Shown: positions 47,986-58,708, counted from the first letter of the stretch. The stretch: DNA of 64,000 nt from Aporrectodea caliginosa (GCA_020284085.1 JACEVL010000107.1:58564-122563); one strand, 5' to 3'. The notes: a model not told the origin generated them from the letters alone. Numbers and translations are program-made.

Positions 47986-48409
47986 ACGTTTGTTGACCAA
48001 CGAGTTATAAACAACAAGTTACAAAGAACGATTCATGACAAGGAAATGCGTCTAACGCCATCTAGTGGTATCATCTGATGTTCACTCGAATGACTTTCCA
48101 GACATAGTCTACGCGGAATTAAACATTAAGATCAAACCACAGTTTAGCAACTCTCTCGTTGACTTTAATTAAATGTGTCTGTCCAATAAATTATATGCCC
48201 AGAATTATAGAATCTAACCAGGTTTGGCATTAAAGTCGAATTTCTCCATAATCTGTGGTAAACTTAAACAGCACAAAATGGCGACGATGAAAGTGTTCGG
48301 CACAATAAAGACTAAGCTGAAGTCTTAAAAAGTATATCCTGTCTTCTAGCGAATACATTTAACACGCTGCAGCAAAAGAGATTTGAGATTTATACATAAA
48401 TAATAATCA

Positions 48410-48508
48410 TTAACCCTCGGGCTACCAAAAAGGGGTGTGATTACCACCCCCTACGTTTTTTGCTTCGCAAACTTGTTCCATATGGAATATAATTTTGACA
48501 TTTTAGTT
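48410..48508 (+). mobile_element. Left end of a TTAA element (GGGTGG family), truncated
   Basis: TTAA (48410-48413) is followed by CCCTCGGGCTACCAAAAAGG, then a GGGTGTGATTACCACCCC palindrome. Similarity ends near 48508, where a LINE fragment starts; there is no right terminus. Confidence 0.8.
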
Positions 48509-48509
48509 G

Positions 48510-49425
48510 AACATTTAATGTGATGCAACTCGCCGTTCAGTGGCCGACCAGCTGATGTCAACATATCATACCCAAAAATGGAGTTATCCTTAAGGCGATC
48601 AAGTTCATCATTCCAACATGGCTTTAAAGAGCGCGATGGAAGTCTAAGGGACGCGTTATACAGTGACGTGACAAACAAATTATAAATGCTTTCAATATCT
48701 TGCAAATGATGCGTATTTGAACAGTTTTAGCCACATGCCTCTGGATTTAAATCAGATACAGCCGATAACTGAATTCTATTAGCTTCATAATACCCCGGTA
48801 AGTAGGCCTTATTCCATCGCCACGAAAATCGTTGGGGAGAGCGTCTTCTATTTGGCTTCCGCTGATGTGTGGAAGGCAGGTGATTGGATAAATCGAATAG
48901 GGCTATGACAGGTCTGTGATAACTTAGGTTTGCCCTGCAGTCAATAATAACCATTTTGATCATTATAAAGCCGAATGGAATTAGAAATAAAGTAATGATA
49001 AATAAACATGTTGCTTTAAGGCTATCGTTAACATAAGTAGCTGCGTAGGGGTCATGACAAAAATCATCACAATGTGCAATGGAAAATCAATCAAAAACAT
49101 TCTTACTCTGCAGAAAACCGACACTGTCAGCTGTACAAGAAAAATTCATATCACCCAAAAGAATAACATTTTCTGAGGGAAGTATTATGTTTTCAATGTA
49201 GCCCAGACAGTTGCCTAGCTCAACAGTGTAATCAGAATTACTGGACTGACATGGAAAGTAAACATTAATTAATTTAAGAGGGGAACTGCTAATTCTATCA
49301 AGCGAAATGCATAGACATCTACCATTATCATCACCATTAATTACATGAATAAACTTAGAAAGGCATTTACGCCAAAGGAAACCAACACCTCCAAAAGGAC
49401 GTCCGCTGTAGATATGTGGTCCCCA
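48510..49425 (-). mobile_element. LINE endonuclease fragment
   Basis: Minus-strand frames with several breaks read YSGRPFGGVGFLWRKCLSKF, GRCLCISLDRI, LKLINVYFPCQSSNSDYTVE, LLGDMNFSCTADSVGFLQSK, LSYHRPVIALFDLS and a linker RFSWRWNKAYLPGYYEANRI. Later comes LKPCWNDELDRLKD. This is the exonuclease-endonuclease-phosphatase domain (GDMNF motif) and the linker before the reverse transcriptase. It is a dead fragment inserted at the end of the zinc-finger copy B 3' flank. Confidence 0.8.
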
Positions 49426-49606
49426 TAAGGAATAACCTTTGGATTCTCTACACCAGAATGCCTACTGTCTAAGAATGCTGCAATGAAACTGCTACAAAGT
49501 AACTTTTCGTATATAATGTAGGTATCCTGCACTTCCATAGTGCTCATCTTTTAACTATAATCTCCAATTCCAAATGTTTTCAACTGCAGTTACGTGGAAT
49601 CATAAT

Positions 49607-50840
49607 TCAGCAGAGGTCAGCAACTAAGTCGTCAGGAGGAGAAAATCGATGGCCATAACAATGCTCCAGTAATTCATTATCGCTATCAAGCATAACGTCA
49701 CATAAACCACATGCAAAAGATTTTGACAAAGACGCCTTTGTATTCATAGTAGATTTGAATGTGCCAATAGACAGACATTCTCCATCTCTTTTCGGAAAAG
49801 GACCTGCAGTTCCACTAGAATCCGGATGTACGTTCTTTGAGTAACAATCAATTTCTTTAACAATAACGCCTGTACAACTAGAAGTGATTAAATGTCCAGG
49901 CAGGTTAGCAATTACTTCACTTCCCATTTTAAGAACCTGTTGCGGTTTTCCTGCATCAAGTTTAAACTGCTTCGCTGAAGAACTGCTCTTAGTATAAGGT
50001 TTGTTGCGCGAGTGTTGCTTCTCCGTTGCATGAGTTCTTCTGTCTCTTTAGATGTCCAATTTCTGTGAATCCTTTATTACAAGCCTCACGTATGTATGTT
50101 TTAACTCCTGTGTGAGTTCTCATATGCACCGTCAAGGCCTCTCCGCGAATAAATGATTTCTTACATAGATGGCACCTGTATGGTTTTTCACCAGTATGGG
50201 TTCTCATGTGCGTTTTCAGAGTACCACCATGATTAAATGATTTCTTACATAGCTGGCACCTGTATGGTTTTTCACCAGTATGGGTTCTCATGTGCGTCTT
50301 CAGAGTTCCACCATTGATTAAATGATTTCCTACATAGCTGGCACCTGTATGGTTTTTCACCAGTATGGGTTCTCATGTGCATTTTCAGATTACCACCCTG
50401 AATAAATGATTTCCGACATAACTGGCATCTGTATGGTTTTTCACCAGTATGGGTTCTCATGTGCATTTTCAGAATACCACCTTCATTAAATGATTTTTGA
50501 CATAAATGGCACATGTATGGTTTTTCACCAGTATGGATTCTCATGTGCTTTCTCAGAGTATCACCGCGTTTAAATGATTTCCGACATAGCTGGCACCTGT
50601 ATGGTTTTTCATCAGTGTGGGTTCTCATGTGCTTTTTCAGATTACAACCGTCATTAAATGATTTCTTACATAGCTGGCACCTGTATGGTTTTTCACCAGT
50701 ATGGGTTCTCATGTGCGTTTTCAGATGACCATTTTGATTAAATGATTTCTGACATAGCTGGCACGTGTATGGATTTTCAACCGCATGTGTTTTCGTATTC
50801 TCCATCAGGATATTCACTTAATTGTTAATTTCAGTTTTTT
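49607..50840 (-). pseudogene. C2H2 zinc-finger gene, copy B (nine fingers, two frameshifts)
   Basis: From 50817 downwards the minus strand encodes [17 protein letters not shown] and then tandem fingers, CxxC-x12-HxxxH type (e.g. [20 protein letters not shown]). They are joined by TGEKPYRC linkers. Six lie in the first frame. A single extra base near 50314 shifts the frame within finger six. Three more follow, the last degenerate ([15 protein letters not shown]). A two-base loss near 50040 shifts it again before the C-terminal part. That part (49927-49607) contains CGLCDVMLDSDNELLEHCYG and ends SPPDDLVADLC. Such arrays normally bind DNA in the nucleus. Copy A at 7540-8351 is the inverted paralogue with different lesions. 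If the frameshifts are sequencing errors, this could be a working gene. Confidence 0.85.
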
Positions 50841-51529
50841 CTCCAGTATCTGTTCTTGATGAGTTGTAAGATGATCACATTCAGTATACACTTTCTGAAT
50901 AATTGTCACCGGTTTGTGTTTTAAATTATTCGCATGTGCTTCGCCAATCAGGTTTCTAGACAAACTGACAAAGTCGGGATCTGTATAAGACTTTGACAAG
51001 GATGAGGTTCGGTATGTGGTTCAAAGAAATAGCCTCTGCTAAAGGTTTCTGCAATTGTTGTTGTTGTCATAGCCTTTCCAACACCAGCAGTGTCCAGTTT
51101 CACACATTACCGATTACTTCATTTTCAGTTCGCCTTTCAGATACACACAAGAGGAGTTCATGTTTCACGTATCAGTAGCAGTTCTTGTCGAGTTAAATAA
51201 GAGATTATTCACACAGAAAAACTTAATGATGAAATACTGAAGCTATCCATCCGTTGTATAATAGCACTCGTTTATGATACAATTCAGTATATATTTAGTG
51301 AAGATATAATAGTCGACTGTAGCGACAGTTGAGGAAAAACAAATCCACTGTAATATTATTAAGATGAAAACCTTGTCTTGCAAACTAGATTTTGAAGCTC
51401 TGAAAGAATGTTGCTCGTCATTTTCATACATTTGCTAAAAATAACAGTAAAACGTCGATATTTAACAGGTTCATAAAACATAATTTCAGTTCTACTAAAT
51501 AAAGTGGAATGACTGTTCGTTCTTTACAC
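50841..51529. other. Upstream flank of zinc-finger copy B
   Basis: 50818-50850 still matches the 5' flank of copy A. The remainder has no recognised feature. Confidence 0.4.
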
Positions 51530-52105
51530 AATCACACACATCACCATATACATCAGAGCATCACAATATCACTCCAATTCTAAATTCACTCCACTGGTTA
51601 AAAATCCTTGCGCACATCCACTTCAACGTCTAATAGCTAACCTACAACTCAATGCAATACTGCCAGGCAAAGTATCTTCTCGAACTCTTCACCATCCAAC
51701 CATCCGATCTACCTGTTCGTCCTCATTTCTCACTCTCTCCCATCCCCCAGTCACTACTCGCTTCAAGTTCTCCAACCGATCCATATCCCACACTGCACCT
51801 CAACTCTGTAAAAACATCCTCTGAATCCCGAATATTTTCAGTTCCAACAAAACTGCCACTCACTTACTGTCACCTGCCTTAGGCCCCTGTACTCATCATG
51901 CCACAGGTTTTCCAAATTGAAGTCTCACCTCTTCCAGAAATCATACGCTGATCCGTCCCCGATCCTCTGCCAACCCTTCCTGTATGCTTGGTGTTTTGTT
52001 GTCTTTGGTGATTTTTAAGTTCCATTTAATTATGTTCTTAACCTCTAAACAAATAAGCTGCATTACGTAAATTGCACATACTTATATTTCTCTGAATGGA
52101 ATATG
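51530..52105 (+). mobile_element. Degenerate LINE 3' end
   Basis: Frames read ITPILNSLHWLKILAHIHFN-like, PHFSLSPIPQSLLASSS and a broken TTFKSRLK-like end. This is the LHWLP to C-terminal part of a non-LTR reverse transcriptase. The 3' untranslated part (51990-52105) resembles 8893-9013. The next element begins at TTAA 52111. Confidence 0.55.
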
Positions 52106-52110
52106 TTTAT

Positions 52111-52983
52111 TTAACCCCTTCAGTGCCTTACATGACGTCTTAAGACGTCATGCTGACTAGGTGCTCACTGTGCCTTGTAAGACGTCTTTAGACGTCAATT
52201 TTATGTTGACTGCATTGAAAGCGTGGCACTGCGGGTATAGTACTGAAGTCGTGTGGATGGCACTGCAGGAACACATGTGATGCCTGTAGGCTACTTTGGG
52301 CTACAAAATTTTTTTTTTCCCGCGGTATTTTCGGCCTGGCTGTGCTGTGTAGGGATGACGTTGGGTTTTTCCAGTGAGTTGATAAATTGTTATTGTTAGG
52401 TTTTTATGTAGAAGCGTGTAATATTGTATTATAAAATGAGTAAAGCGAAATATACGACTGCAGAAGTGTTGAAAAAGTTACTGGTGTCAGATGACGAACA
52501 CGACAGTAGTGACGGCGACGATGATGGATCCGAAGTGTCGGATTTGGAAGGAAGTAGTGATTCGTCCAGTGAATTTATGCCGTGTGAAAATGTGTTGCGC
52601 CTCACAGAACGTCACTTTCCCACTAAAATTCCCCTTGTTGGTCAACAGACAAAAGCAATGAAACGCTGTAAGGTCTGCTACAAGAAAAGTAAGATTCGTC
52701 GTGAGAGTCGTTACACATGCACCAAGTGTCCATCGAAGCCGGGACTATGTGTTGACAATTGCTTTGAACTATACCATTCGAAACACAAGTTTTGGAAGTA
52801 AACAGTATTCTACATCCATAGAATGCAGAATGTAAATATGTTATTAGTGTTGTGCACAAGAAATATTAACATTGTGAAGACTGGAAGTTACAATATATAG
52901 ACATTCTATCACGCTAATAATACGCTTCCATGCCTGGCACAGGTACCGGAAACCGCAAAAATACCTGGCAGCGAAAGGGTTAA
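52111..52983 (+). mobile_element. Internally deleted piggyBac-type element, 865 bp
   Basis: TTAA lies at 52111-52114 and 52980-52983. Terminal repeats are CCCCTTCAGTGCC and, inverted, CCCTTTCGCTGCC. Just inside the left end is a perfect palindrome centred at 52141 (ATGACGTCTTAAGACGTCAT), with a second near-palindrome AAGACGTCTTTAGACGTC at 52180-52197. The element encodes a short intact protein (52436-52801) made of the two ends of a piggyBac transposase. Confidence 0.9.
52436..52801 (+). CDS. Mini piggyBac-derived protein: acidic N-terminus plus cysteine-rich domain
   Basis: A 121-codon intact frame starts at the first ATG (MSKAKYTTAEVLKKLLVSDD). Residues about 20-45 are acidic and serine-rich (DEHDSSDGDDDGSEVSDLEG), like the piggyBac N-terminus. 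From about residue 75 comes the C-terminal cysteine-rich domain. RCKVCYKK begins it, TCTKCPSKPGLCVDNCFELY continues it, and HSKHKF closes it. This is the zinc-binding, cross-brace-like module that binds element ends in piggyBac transposases. The large catalytic core with its aspartates is absent, so no cleavage activity is expected. It lies wholly within TTAA-flanked terminal repeats. It could act as a DNA-binding repressor or be a passive deletion product. The intact frame is the main argument for function. Confidence 0.8.
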   Translation: MSKAKYTTAEVLKKLLVSDDEHDSSDGDDDGSEVSDLEGSSDSSSEFMPCENVLRLTERHFPTKIPLVGQQTKAMKRCKVCYKKSKIRRESRYTCTKCPSKPGLCVDNCFELYHSKHKFWK

Positions 52984-53118
52984 TACTCTGAAATTTTATA
53001 ATTCTCGTCGATATTTTTAATATGTGTGCAACTGGATTATATCATTGTTCGAAACTAATGTAAGCAATCTTACTGGAAAGTAGTTTAAGAGTAGAGCGTA
53101 GCATAAGTCATTCATGAG

Positions 53119-53348
53119 GAGGGGCCGTGGCGCATTGGATAACATCTGGCACAGACATCGAGAGGTACCGAATTTCAGGCCCCGTTGGGCTGAAATGCTT
53201 TGTAGGCTGCTATTAGCGCCGTTGTATTGCAAAGCTGTCTGTTCTGTTAGTAGTTAGTTAAAGATTTCAATTGCATAACATGTAAATGTACAGCGCAGTG
53301 CGTTTGTCAGGCGCTTATTAAAGAAAAGATATTATTATTATTATTATT
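53119..53348 (+). mobile_element. tRNA-derived SINE with (ATT)n tail
   Basis: It has TGGCGCATTGGATAACATC (A-box), a degenerate B-box GAATTTCAGGCCCC, the body TGTAGGCTGCTATTAGCGCC, and the end GGCGCTTATTAAAGAAAAGA plus an ATT repeat. It is the first unit of the local duplication. Confidence 0.88.
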
Positions 53349-53959
53349 CACATGGTTACCTAATGAAATCGCATCGACTTTCAGATCCTGATCCTACGCC
53401 TAACTCTAGCAGCCTTTGAAGTCCTTAATGACGTTCTAACGCTGAACGTCAGCTTCATAAATCCAGGAAGGTTATCCAGTGGGGCTCTCTCACCTTGCCT
53501 CAACCGTAAAAGAAGGGAAGCCACTTCCCTTTCGTCTAAGTTATCTGCCAGAATGGAGGAAGTGTGGTCCGTGAATCCTGGATGGGGAATGACTGTCGAC
53601 TGACACGATGCGTCAGTAGGCTAGGGAGACGTACGGACCAACAGACGAACAAAGCTGTACAAGAACAGAGACAGACAGACAGATATTTTAAAGGAGGCAG
53701 AACGACGGAGACAGCTTCCTTTAAACCTCCACTAAAACTACAAACATTTCCCATCCTTCTATACCCATCCGTTGTTAAGTTCATTGGGAAATGATGAATC
53801 CTAATTTGCTTTCGATTTCTTCTGCGGGGTGCATGATAGTCTAGTGGTCATAGCGCTCGACTGTCAAGCGAGAGATCGTTTATTTAAAGAATCTCCCACC
53901 AGGACAGAAATTAGCCGAGATTTTGGCTTCATTCGCTCCCATTACGATGCCTTTATGCA
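53349..53959 (+). repeat. Duplicated unit body with tRNA-Asp-like sequence
   Basis: Nearly identical to 55132-55755 and partly to 56141-56216, and similar in part to 9620-9815. 53826-53895 is tRNA-Asp-like: GATAGTCTAGTGGTCATAGC as A-box/D-arm and CGACTGTCAAGCG as anticodon arm with GTC. The TPsiC arm is lost, so it is a pseudo-tRNA or SINE head. Open frames of 76-82 codons in this block are repeated because the DNA is repeated. Confidence 0.75.
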
Positions 53960-54447
53960 GGTGTCACGACAACTCGTCGAACGACAATTCGTCTACGACA
54001 CTTCGTCTACAGACATTTCGTCGAACGATATTTCGTCTACAAAGTTATTTGATATTGTCACTTTAAAATGGAAGCTGGATTGATGAAAAAACTGTTTCCC
54101 TAAATGGAAGTGGGATTGATGAAAACATTCCTGTGTTGAAATAGAAGCTGGATTGATCGAAATAATTTTTCCCGTAAATAGAAGCTGGAAATCAACCTGG
54201 ATGCATGGAAATAGGGTTCCATTCAATAGAAGCTGGATTGATGAAAATAATCTCGTCAGTAATTAGAAGCTGGATTCCTGAGAATATATAGCACGTCTTA
54301 GCGAAATTATAAGAAAGCGGCCTCTGTTGATTAGCCGTAATGGATACAGATACACTTGTTGACGAAATGTCGTTAGACGAATTGTCGTAGACGAAGTGTC
54401 GTTAGACGAAATGTCGTTCGACGAGTTGTCGCGGAACCCTTTATGCA
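53951..54447. mobile_element. Mutator-like MITE, 479 bp, perfect 9-bp target duplication
   Basis: The element spans 53960-54438, flanked by CTTTATGCA (53951-53959 and 54439-54447). Ends are GGTGTCACGACAACTCGTCG and, inverted, GGTTCCGCGACAACTCGTCG, extended by repeated AACGACAATTCGTC units. The interior is an array of five to six GAAGCTGGATTGATGAAAA units. It is the same family as 14274-14696 and non-coding. Confidence 0.92.
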
Positions 54448-54796
54448 GCCTAAATGATCGCGGGTTTAAATTTCCATAAGAAATTTCTGTCGAGATTTCG
54501 ACACCATTTGCGCCTTCATCCAACTTAGCTGTAATGAGTACACTGATCATACACTGTGAGTACGAAGATCAGGTAAGAAGATGACTGGCCACCCGCCCTA
54601 ATTTGCCGAAACCGTGCAATATGAGGTCGCTAACACTCCATACCCTCCTTGACTCTTCTTCTTCCTCAGGGTTTGAGCATGGTCCTTTCCGATGAGCACA
54701 TCACACAACTATAGAAAGCATTGCACAGATTCAATCCCGTCAAATAAGTCGGTTGTTTCGGTTTAGCGACGCAGTGTCACCAAGAAGATGATTAAC
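54448..54796. other. No feature seen
   Basis: Unique-looking DNA between the Mutator-like element and the second duplicated unit. Confidence 0.4.
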
Positions 54797-55071
54797 ATTT
54801 CGTCGAACGACATTTTGTCTACAAAGTTATTTGATATTGTCACTTTAAAATGGAAGCTGGATTGATGAAAAAACCGTGGCGCATTGGATAACATCTGGCA
54901 CAGAGATCGAGAGGTACCGAGTTCGAGCCCCCGTTGGGCGGATATGCGTTGTACGCTGCTATTAGCGCCGTTGTATTGCAAGCTGTCTGTTCTGTTAGTA
55001 GTTAAGATTTCGATTGCATAACATGTAAATGTACAGCGCAGTGCGTTTGTCAGGCGCTTATTAAAGAAAGA

Positions 55072-55134
<63 letters not shown>

Positions 55135-55874
55135 CATGGTTACCTAATGAAATCGCATCGACTTTCAGATCCTGATCCTACGCCTAACTCTAGCAGCCTT
55201 TGAAGTCCTTAATGACGTTCTAACGCTGAACGTCAGCTTCATAAATCCAGGAAGGTTATCCAGTGGGGCTCTCTCACCTTGCCTCAACCGTAAAAGAAGG
55301 GAAGCCGCTTCCCTTTCGTCTAAGTTATCTGCCAGAATGGAGGAAGTGTGGTCCGTGAATCCTGGATGGGGAATGACTGTCGACTGACACGATGCGTCAG
55401 TAGGCTAGGGAGACGTACGGACCAACAGACGAACAAAGCTGTACAAGAACAGAGACAGACAGACAGATATTTTAAAGGAGGCAGAACGACGGAGACAGCT
55501 TCCTTTAAACCTCCACTAAAACTACAAACATTTCCCATCCTTCTATACCCATCCGTTGTTAAGTTCATTGGGAAATGATGAATCCTATTTTGCTTTAGAT
55601 TTCTTCTGCGGGGTGCATGATAGTCTAGTGGTCATAGCGCTCGACTGTCAAGCGAGAGATCGTTTATTTAAAAAATCTCCCACCAGGACAGAAATTAGCC
55701 GAGATTTCGGCTTCATTCGCTCCCATCACGATGCCTTTATGCAGGTGTCACGACAACTCGTCGAACGACAATTCGTCTACGACACTTCGTCTACAGACAT
55801 TTCGTCGAACGACATTTCGTTTACAAAGTTATTTGATATTGTCACTTTAAAATGGAAGCTGGATTGATGAAAAA
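54797..55874 (+). repeat. Second duplicated unit (Mutator arm, SINE, ATT tract, body)
   Basis: 54797-54872 is a fragment of the Mutator-like left arm. A SINE runs from about 54873 to 55060 with a long ATT tract (about 55070-55131). The body 55132-55755 is near-identical to 53349-53959, including the tRNA-Asp-like sequence (55609-55680). Then comes another Mutator left arm (55752-55873). The join ATTGATGAAAA to CCGTGGCGCATTGG is the same at both unit boundaries. Confidence 0.88.
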
Positions 55875-56079
55875 CCGTGGCGCATTGGATAACATCTGGC
55901 ACAGAGATCGCGAGAGGTACCTAGTTCGAGCCCCGTTAGGGCGGATATGCTTTGTAGGCTGCTATTAGCGCCGTTGTATTGGATGCAAGCTGTCTGTTCT
56001 GTTAGTAGTTAAGATTTCGATTGCATAACATGTAAATGTACAGCGCAGTGCGTTTGTCGAGCGCTTATTAAAGAAAAGA

Positions 56080-56111
<32 letters not shown>

Positions 56112-56216
56112 GTGTATTATTATTATTATTATTATTATTCACATGGTTACCTAATGAAATCGCATCGACTTTCAGATCCTGATCCTACGCCTAACTCTAG
56201 CAGCCTTTGAAGTCCT
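55874..56216 (+). repeat. Third, partial duplicated unit (SINE and start of body)
   Basis: A SINE with an ATT tract (interrupted by ATATGTGT) is followed by the first ~75 bp of the body. Similarity stops at GAAGTCCTTAA (56216). Confidence 0.88.
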
Positions 56217-57533
56217 TAAATAAACGATGTCTCGGTTGACAGACAAGACAACAACCGATGGCACACAAAAACCATGTTGTCATCATATCAACATCCAGGT
56301 CGGTCTGTTGAGAGACAGCCTACGGTGGATAAACAATGTGAAAAAGTGAAGTTTTAGGCTGATAGCAAAATGGATTTGTGACTGAGCAGAACGAGCCAAA
56401 CACGAGAAAGGATCTTGCTGAAAAGTGATAAGACTGTTGAATATGCACGATTCGATGGAAGTGGAACGAGAAGCAGAGGCAAGCCGAGACTACGCTAGAT
56501 AGATAGGCCAAATACTGTTTAAATGAAGACATTTATTCGTACCCATCGCAGCCAAAATGGCTGGCGTCAGGAACTGAATATATATTATATATATACATAA
56601 TTATATACGCATGCTATAATGTGCATATACACTCACCTCTAAAGTCTTGTAACAAATGCCGACTTCTACTAGAACGATCCAAAACGGATAAATTACAACA
56701 ACTGACCGTTTTATAATTTAAATTTTCAATAAAACCCCAACACAGGTTTCCTTGTTTGAAATTCCGCCATTTGTATTATTCAGCGATCTGATAGGCTGTA
56801 GAACGCTAGGGCAGCATTTAGGTCATCTCCGTCCATCGCCCTCTCCCACACCCCTCCCGTGACCCTCTCCCTCATCCACCTCCTCAGCCTACAACGGTGG
56901 TGTCGCTTGTTTTCCGATTGAATCCACCGCTGCGCCTTAATTACCCCTCCAAACCTCCCACCACGACTCTGACACGCGGCCCAATTTCGACAAGTCTGCG
57001 CAACACGAGGGCCAATGCTGGTCCTTCATCTCACTGTCGGCAAAGTCTGGCTCACCGTGTGCAAGACCAAGGCCCACAGAATTTTGCGACAGTCATTGAA
57101 ATCATGGCAAAGTAGAGGAACGACCACACTAGGCCGACGCCTCGAGAAAGCCGACGGGTGCCGCCAGTGGCCCGCAGAGGGAGCGATGGGGGAAGGCTGT
57201 CTGGGTTGTCCTTCGCCTCGTTTTATAGGCTATAGTCTACGCGCCTAAAGAACGGCGTTCTTTTCGCTCGCTTTTCCACCAACGCAGGATCGCAAGCGCC
57301 CTTTCCCTCGTAGGCCTAAATTTCCACCAATCACGGCAGTTCATTCTAGCCTATTTGGCTTTTGCGCCCATTTTGGTCTAAGCCACATTTCCTATTATTT
57401 AGTTTTATTACATTTATTTAATTTGTGATGGATATTTAAAATTTCAAGAGAAAGTATTATTAGTAATTAAATCATTCCGTTTCAAAATTTGCGCCCCCTA
57501 TTGAGTTGCGCCCTGTGCCATGGCACCGTTGGC
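56217..57533. other. No recognised gene; relatively GC-rich 56800-57300
   Basis: Short open frames (72-77 codons) in the GC-rich part do not resemble known proteins. The stretch 57484-57553 (GCGCCCCCTATTGAG to CTCGCTACGGCCCTG) resembles the inner side of a hAT-type end (inverted CAGGGCCGTAGCGAG) adjoining the truncated Mab-21-like copy. Confidence 0.4.
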
Positions 57534-58017
57534 ACATGCCTCGCTACGGCCCTGCCAGGTATTCACCTGAATGAGCTGTACGGTAAAATTCGTACTTTTT
57601 GCATTTCCAGTTATAGTTCATTTCACCCAAAGTTCGTAATCGAACAAAACCTGGATACATATCATATGGTTCAATCTTGAAGAACATGATCTCATCGGAT
57701 AGGACACTCATACCACTTGGCAACACTGGAAGGTCGCCAGTGAAGACTAGCTGGTCATTGTTGCATGCTAACATGTATATCAACGTCGCCAATGCATGGA
57801 TTCAGCGGAAGAATAAAGAACTCCTCAAGGCTGCCACACGATATCAAATATTGTTTTTTTCCAGGAAACTGTGACCTGGCTACGCCATGCATGCAATCAG
57901 AAACAATAGACAACGATTTTGAAAGTAATTGACATGTGCTAACGATGAACATAGACGCCTTTTCTTCAATCGATTTAACCACATGGTCTGTCATCTAAAA
58001 TTAAAAAAGACATTATA
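57534..58017 (-). pseudogene. Mab-21/cGAS-like paralogue, truncated
   Basis: The minus strand from ATG 57994, after an acceptor (TTTTTTAATTTTAG), reads MTDHVVKSIEEKASMFIVST and ISCGSLEEFFILPLNPCIG, then the catalytic-type DVDI. Two small insertions (one base and three bases, near 57765-57775, by comparison with 29030-29050) break the frame. A second frame then continues NNDQLVFTGDLPVLPSGMS, FKIEPYDMYPGFVRLRTLG, EMNYNWKCKKYEF and AHSGEYL. It stops at 57553, where the complement of CAGGGCCGTAGCGAGG (a hAT-like end) takes over; the whole core Mab-21 C-terminal region is missing. It keeps the correct frame at the position where the 28.8-kb copy has an extra T. Confidence 0.85.
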
Positions 58018-58018
58018 T

Positions 58019-58145
58019 AATCTTCATCATCGTCATCATTATCACTTTCATCATCGCCATTATCGTCATAATCATTTTAATCATCGTCACCGTTATCATC
58101 ATCATCATCATCATAAAATTCATCTTTATCATAACCGTCGTTAAT
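58019..58145. repeat. CAT/TCA-rich degenerate trinucleotide tract
   Basis: Degenerate ATC/ATT/CAT repeats in the intron of the truncated Mab-21-like copy. A similar GAT-rich tract lies at the equivalent place of the other copy (28712-28790), so the tract predates the duplication. Confidence 0.8.
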
Positions 58146-58242
58146 CATTATCACGAGAAGAAGTGTTTTAAATTCTAGTTTTCACCCAAATTAAGTTGTA
58201 ACAGCCGCCTTCATCAGACCAGTGCTTCCAAAACTTACCATT

Positions 58243-58600
58243 GTCACGGACCGGCAGGAATTAACTTTTTTGTGTCACTGACCGGCAGGAATTAACTTTT
58301 TAGTGTCACTGACCGGCAGGAATTAACTTTTTAGTGTCACTGACCGGCAGGAATTAACTTTTTAGTGTCACTGACCGGCAGGAATTAACTTTTTAGTGTC
58401 ACTGACCGGCAGGAATTAACTTTTTAGTGTCACTGACCGGCAGGAATTAACTTTTTAGTGTCACTGACCGGCAGGAATTAACTTTTTAGTGTCACTGACC
58501 GGCAGGAATTAACTTTTTAGTGTCACTGACCGGCAGGAATTAACTTTTTAGTGTCACTGACCGGCAGGAATAATTTATTAACTTTTTAGTGTAATTGACC
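58243..58600. repeat. 31-bp minisatellite, about 11 copies
   Basis: The unit is GACCGGCAGGAATTAACTTT followed by TTAGTGTCACT. The copies are nearly identical except the first (one T for A) and the last (a TTAATTTA-type insertion). It lies in the presumed intron of the truncated Mab-21-like copy and is absent from the other copy (28482-28823). Confidence 0.97.
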
Positions 58601-58708
58601 TACTTTCAGCTATTCTAAAAATCACCGTCGTCGGTGTTGATTAGGCCTACTTTACACCGATATCCAAATTCTACAAACCCAGGTAATCAAAATTTAATTA
58701 AACATAGG

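Larger units (their letters stand above)
46370..48390 (-). mobile_element. Large inverted-array element, copy 2
   Basis: Reading the minus strand: core block (48385-48000, matches 59640-59995), a SINE insertion, a linker with ACGCTAAACTACACGTTTACC on the plus strand (47659-47680), arrays of the ~40-bp repeat in opposite orientations (47440-47620 and 46590-46960), and an end block (46590-46385) that matches 61745-61930. The two arrays can pair to form a long hairpin. No protein is encoded. The copy at 59640-61960 has the same order. Confidence 0.75.

Noticed and set aside
53826..53895. A functional tRNA-Asp gene
   Set aside because: The D-arm and anticodon arm (GTC) are good, but the TPsiC arm and acceptor stem are destroyed, and it is repeated inside a dispersed repeat.
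53536..55568. Identical 82-codon minus-strand frames in two places, suggesting a conserved gene
   Set aside because: The DNA is locally duplicated, so identity at the protein level carries no extra meaning; the frame resembles no family.
58243..58600. CRISPR-like array of regular 31-bp repeats
   Set aside because: The units are contiguous with no unique spacers, and the genome is animal; it is a minisatellite.
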